From contig JAKAJH010000003.1 of the NCBI GenBank assembly GCA_021813905.1, forward strand, positions 12,967 to 76,966: DNA of 64,000 nucleotides. Reading direction: 5' to 3'. Position 1 is the first letter of the stretch; every line of letters starts with the position of its first letter. A program made the translations under genes and the position numbers. This document shows positions 63,419 through 64,000 of the stretch, piece after piece. The stretch is from Bacteroidota bacterium (GTDB lineage: Bacteria; Bacteroidota; Ignavibacteria; UBA10030). The notes below the pieces were generated by a model. That model did not search any database. It had not been told where the DNA came from and saw only the letters and a program-made list of their open reading frames with translations.

Positions 63419-64000
63419 TCAGGTTCTCACGAAATGCTTGCCGGGGAGTTGTCGGACGAGACCTTTGAACTCGAGGGAGAGGAGATGGACGAGCAGGTCG
63501 CCGGGACTGAGATCGCATGTTTCGGCGATCGAGTCGATGAACTTCGGCGCACCGTCGAGGACGTCGAGCACCCGTTGTTCGAAGAGCGACACGGATACGG
63601 GGACCGGCGGCGGGGCAGGAGCCACCGTGGCCCCGCACTCGACGAGGATGTCGTCGATTCCGCGGATGAGTTTCGCGCGTCCCTGCTGGATCAGCAGATG
63701 CGGTCCGGCGCTGCGAGGGTCGTCCATATGTCCGGGGACGGCGAACACCTCACGATTCTGGTCGAGAGCCGTCGATGCGGTGATCATCGCTCCGCCATCG
63801 ATCGCGGACTCGATCACGACCGTGCCGAGCGACAGTCCGCTGATGATACGATTGCGCCGGGGAAAGTTCTGCGGATCGGGGGGTGTGCCGAGCGGAAATT
63901 CCGAGAAGACAATCCCGGTTTCCGCGATGCGCTCCATGAGCGTCCGGTTCTCGGGAGGGTAGGGAACGTCGAGGCCCGAGCCGATGACGGCGATCGTGAT
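63419..64000 (-). CDS. dprA: DNA-processing protein DprA/Smf (5' part outside window)
   Basis: Only the last 193 residues are present; the frame is open to the window edge. IAVIGSGLDVPYPPEN, PRRNRIISGLS, ALDQNREVFAVPG and GPHLLIQQGR are core motifs of the Rossmann-type DNA-binding fold of DprA, which loads RecA on incoming single strands in transformation. A winged-helix-like C-terminal domain (about the last 55 residues) is also present. It leads the dprA-DUF3109-rpoN-hslV-hslU run on this strand. Confidence 0.93.
   Translation of the reverse strand: MTIAVIGSGLDVPYPPENRTLMERIAETGIVFSEFPLGTPPDPQNFPRRNRIISGLSLGTVVIESAIDGGAMITASTALDQNREVFAVPGHMDDPRSAGPHLLIQQGRAKLIRGIDDILVECGATVAPAPPPVPVSVSLFEQRVLDVLDGAPKFIDSIAETCDLSPGDLLVHLLSLEFKGLVRQLPGKHFVRT

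Overview
This window is a GC-rich (roughly 60% by eye) bacterial chromosome segment with closely packed operons. The gene content points to the Bacteroidota/Chlorobiota/Ignavibacteriota superphylum, most like Ignavibacteria or Kapabacteria. A 1366-residue secreted protein ends in a type IX secretion (T9SS) sorting domain of the YPNPFN kind. Other pointers are NamZ, DUF3109, DUF3467 and DUF5723-like proteins and several secreted lipoproteins. Promoter-like sequences of the form TTGNNN-17-TANNTT recur before operons. I see no rRNA, tRNA, CRISPR array, insertion sequence or prophage.

Layout. 1-4961: end of a membrane protein, then purS-purQ, tatA, gatA, sucD, ndk and a Nudix hydrolase. 4998-9139: exported NamZ facing exported NagZ, with nagZ directly behind a PLP-dependent sulfur-amino-acid enzyme (metB-like) that has a long, potentially structured 5' leader. 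9510-11857: three prepilin-like genes. 12034-14940: efp-accB-accC and gcvH. 15035-17945: a NarL-type sensor kinase, its response regulator and a stand-alone receiver. 18253-34472: about 16 kb of secreted beta-strand-repeat proteins (2707, 526, 546 and 1366 residues), the last with Ig-like repeats, a dockerin-like segment and the T9SS signal. 34483-46810: lipoproteins, outer-membrane barrels, a beta-CASP nuclease, an epimerase, a nucleoside hydrolase, an RsbW-like ATPase, a FadL-type porin, tsaD, chorismate mutase and mltG. 46916-51427: nuoABCDEF. 51606-55630: ECF sigma/anti-sigma pair, a TPR lipoprotein with an embedded BamE-like segment, and DUF3467. 55831-59357: a lipoprotein/barrel pair. 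59376-64000, minus strand: dprA(partial)-DUF3109-rpoN-hslV-hslU.

The most distinctive part is the repeat-protein cluster. Its four products share one repeat type. Three of them stop on a similar terminal strand (N-x-G-T-I), and two begin, just after the signal peptide, with a related strand. Only the last gene carries a recognisable sorting signal. A two-component system and a stand-alone receiver lie immediately upstream, and the gap before the first big gene holds short direct repeats spaced about two helical turns apart. This looks like a regulated surface-fibre or matrix locus, but function is inferred. Other points of interest are the metB leader, an EF-P with a non-basic loop tip, a Pro-Pro-stop minigene, the BamE-like insert in a TPR lipoprotein, a basic tail on SucD, and a nuo operon that stops at nuoF. 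All calls come from reading the sequence; no database search was possible.
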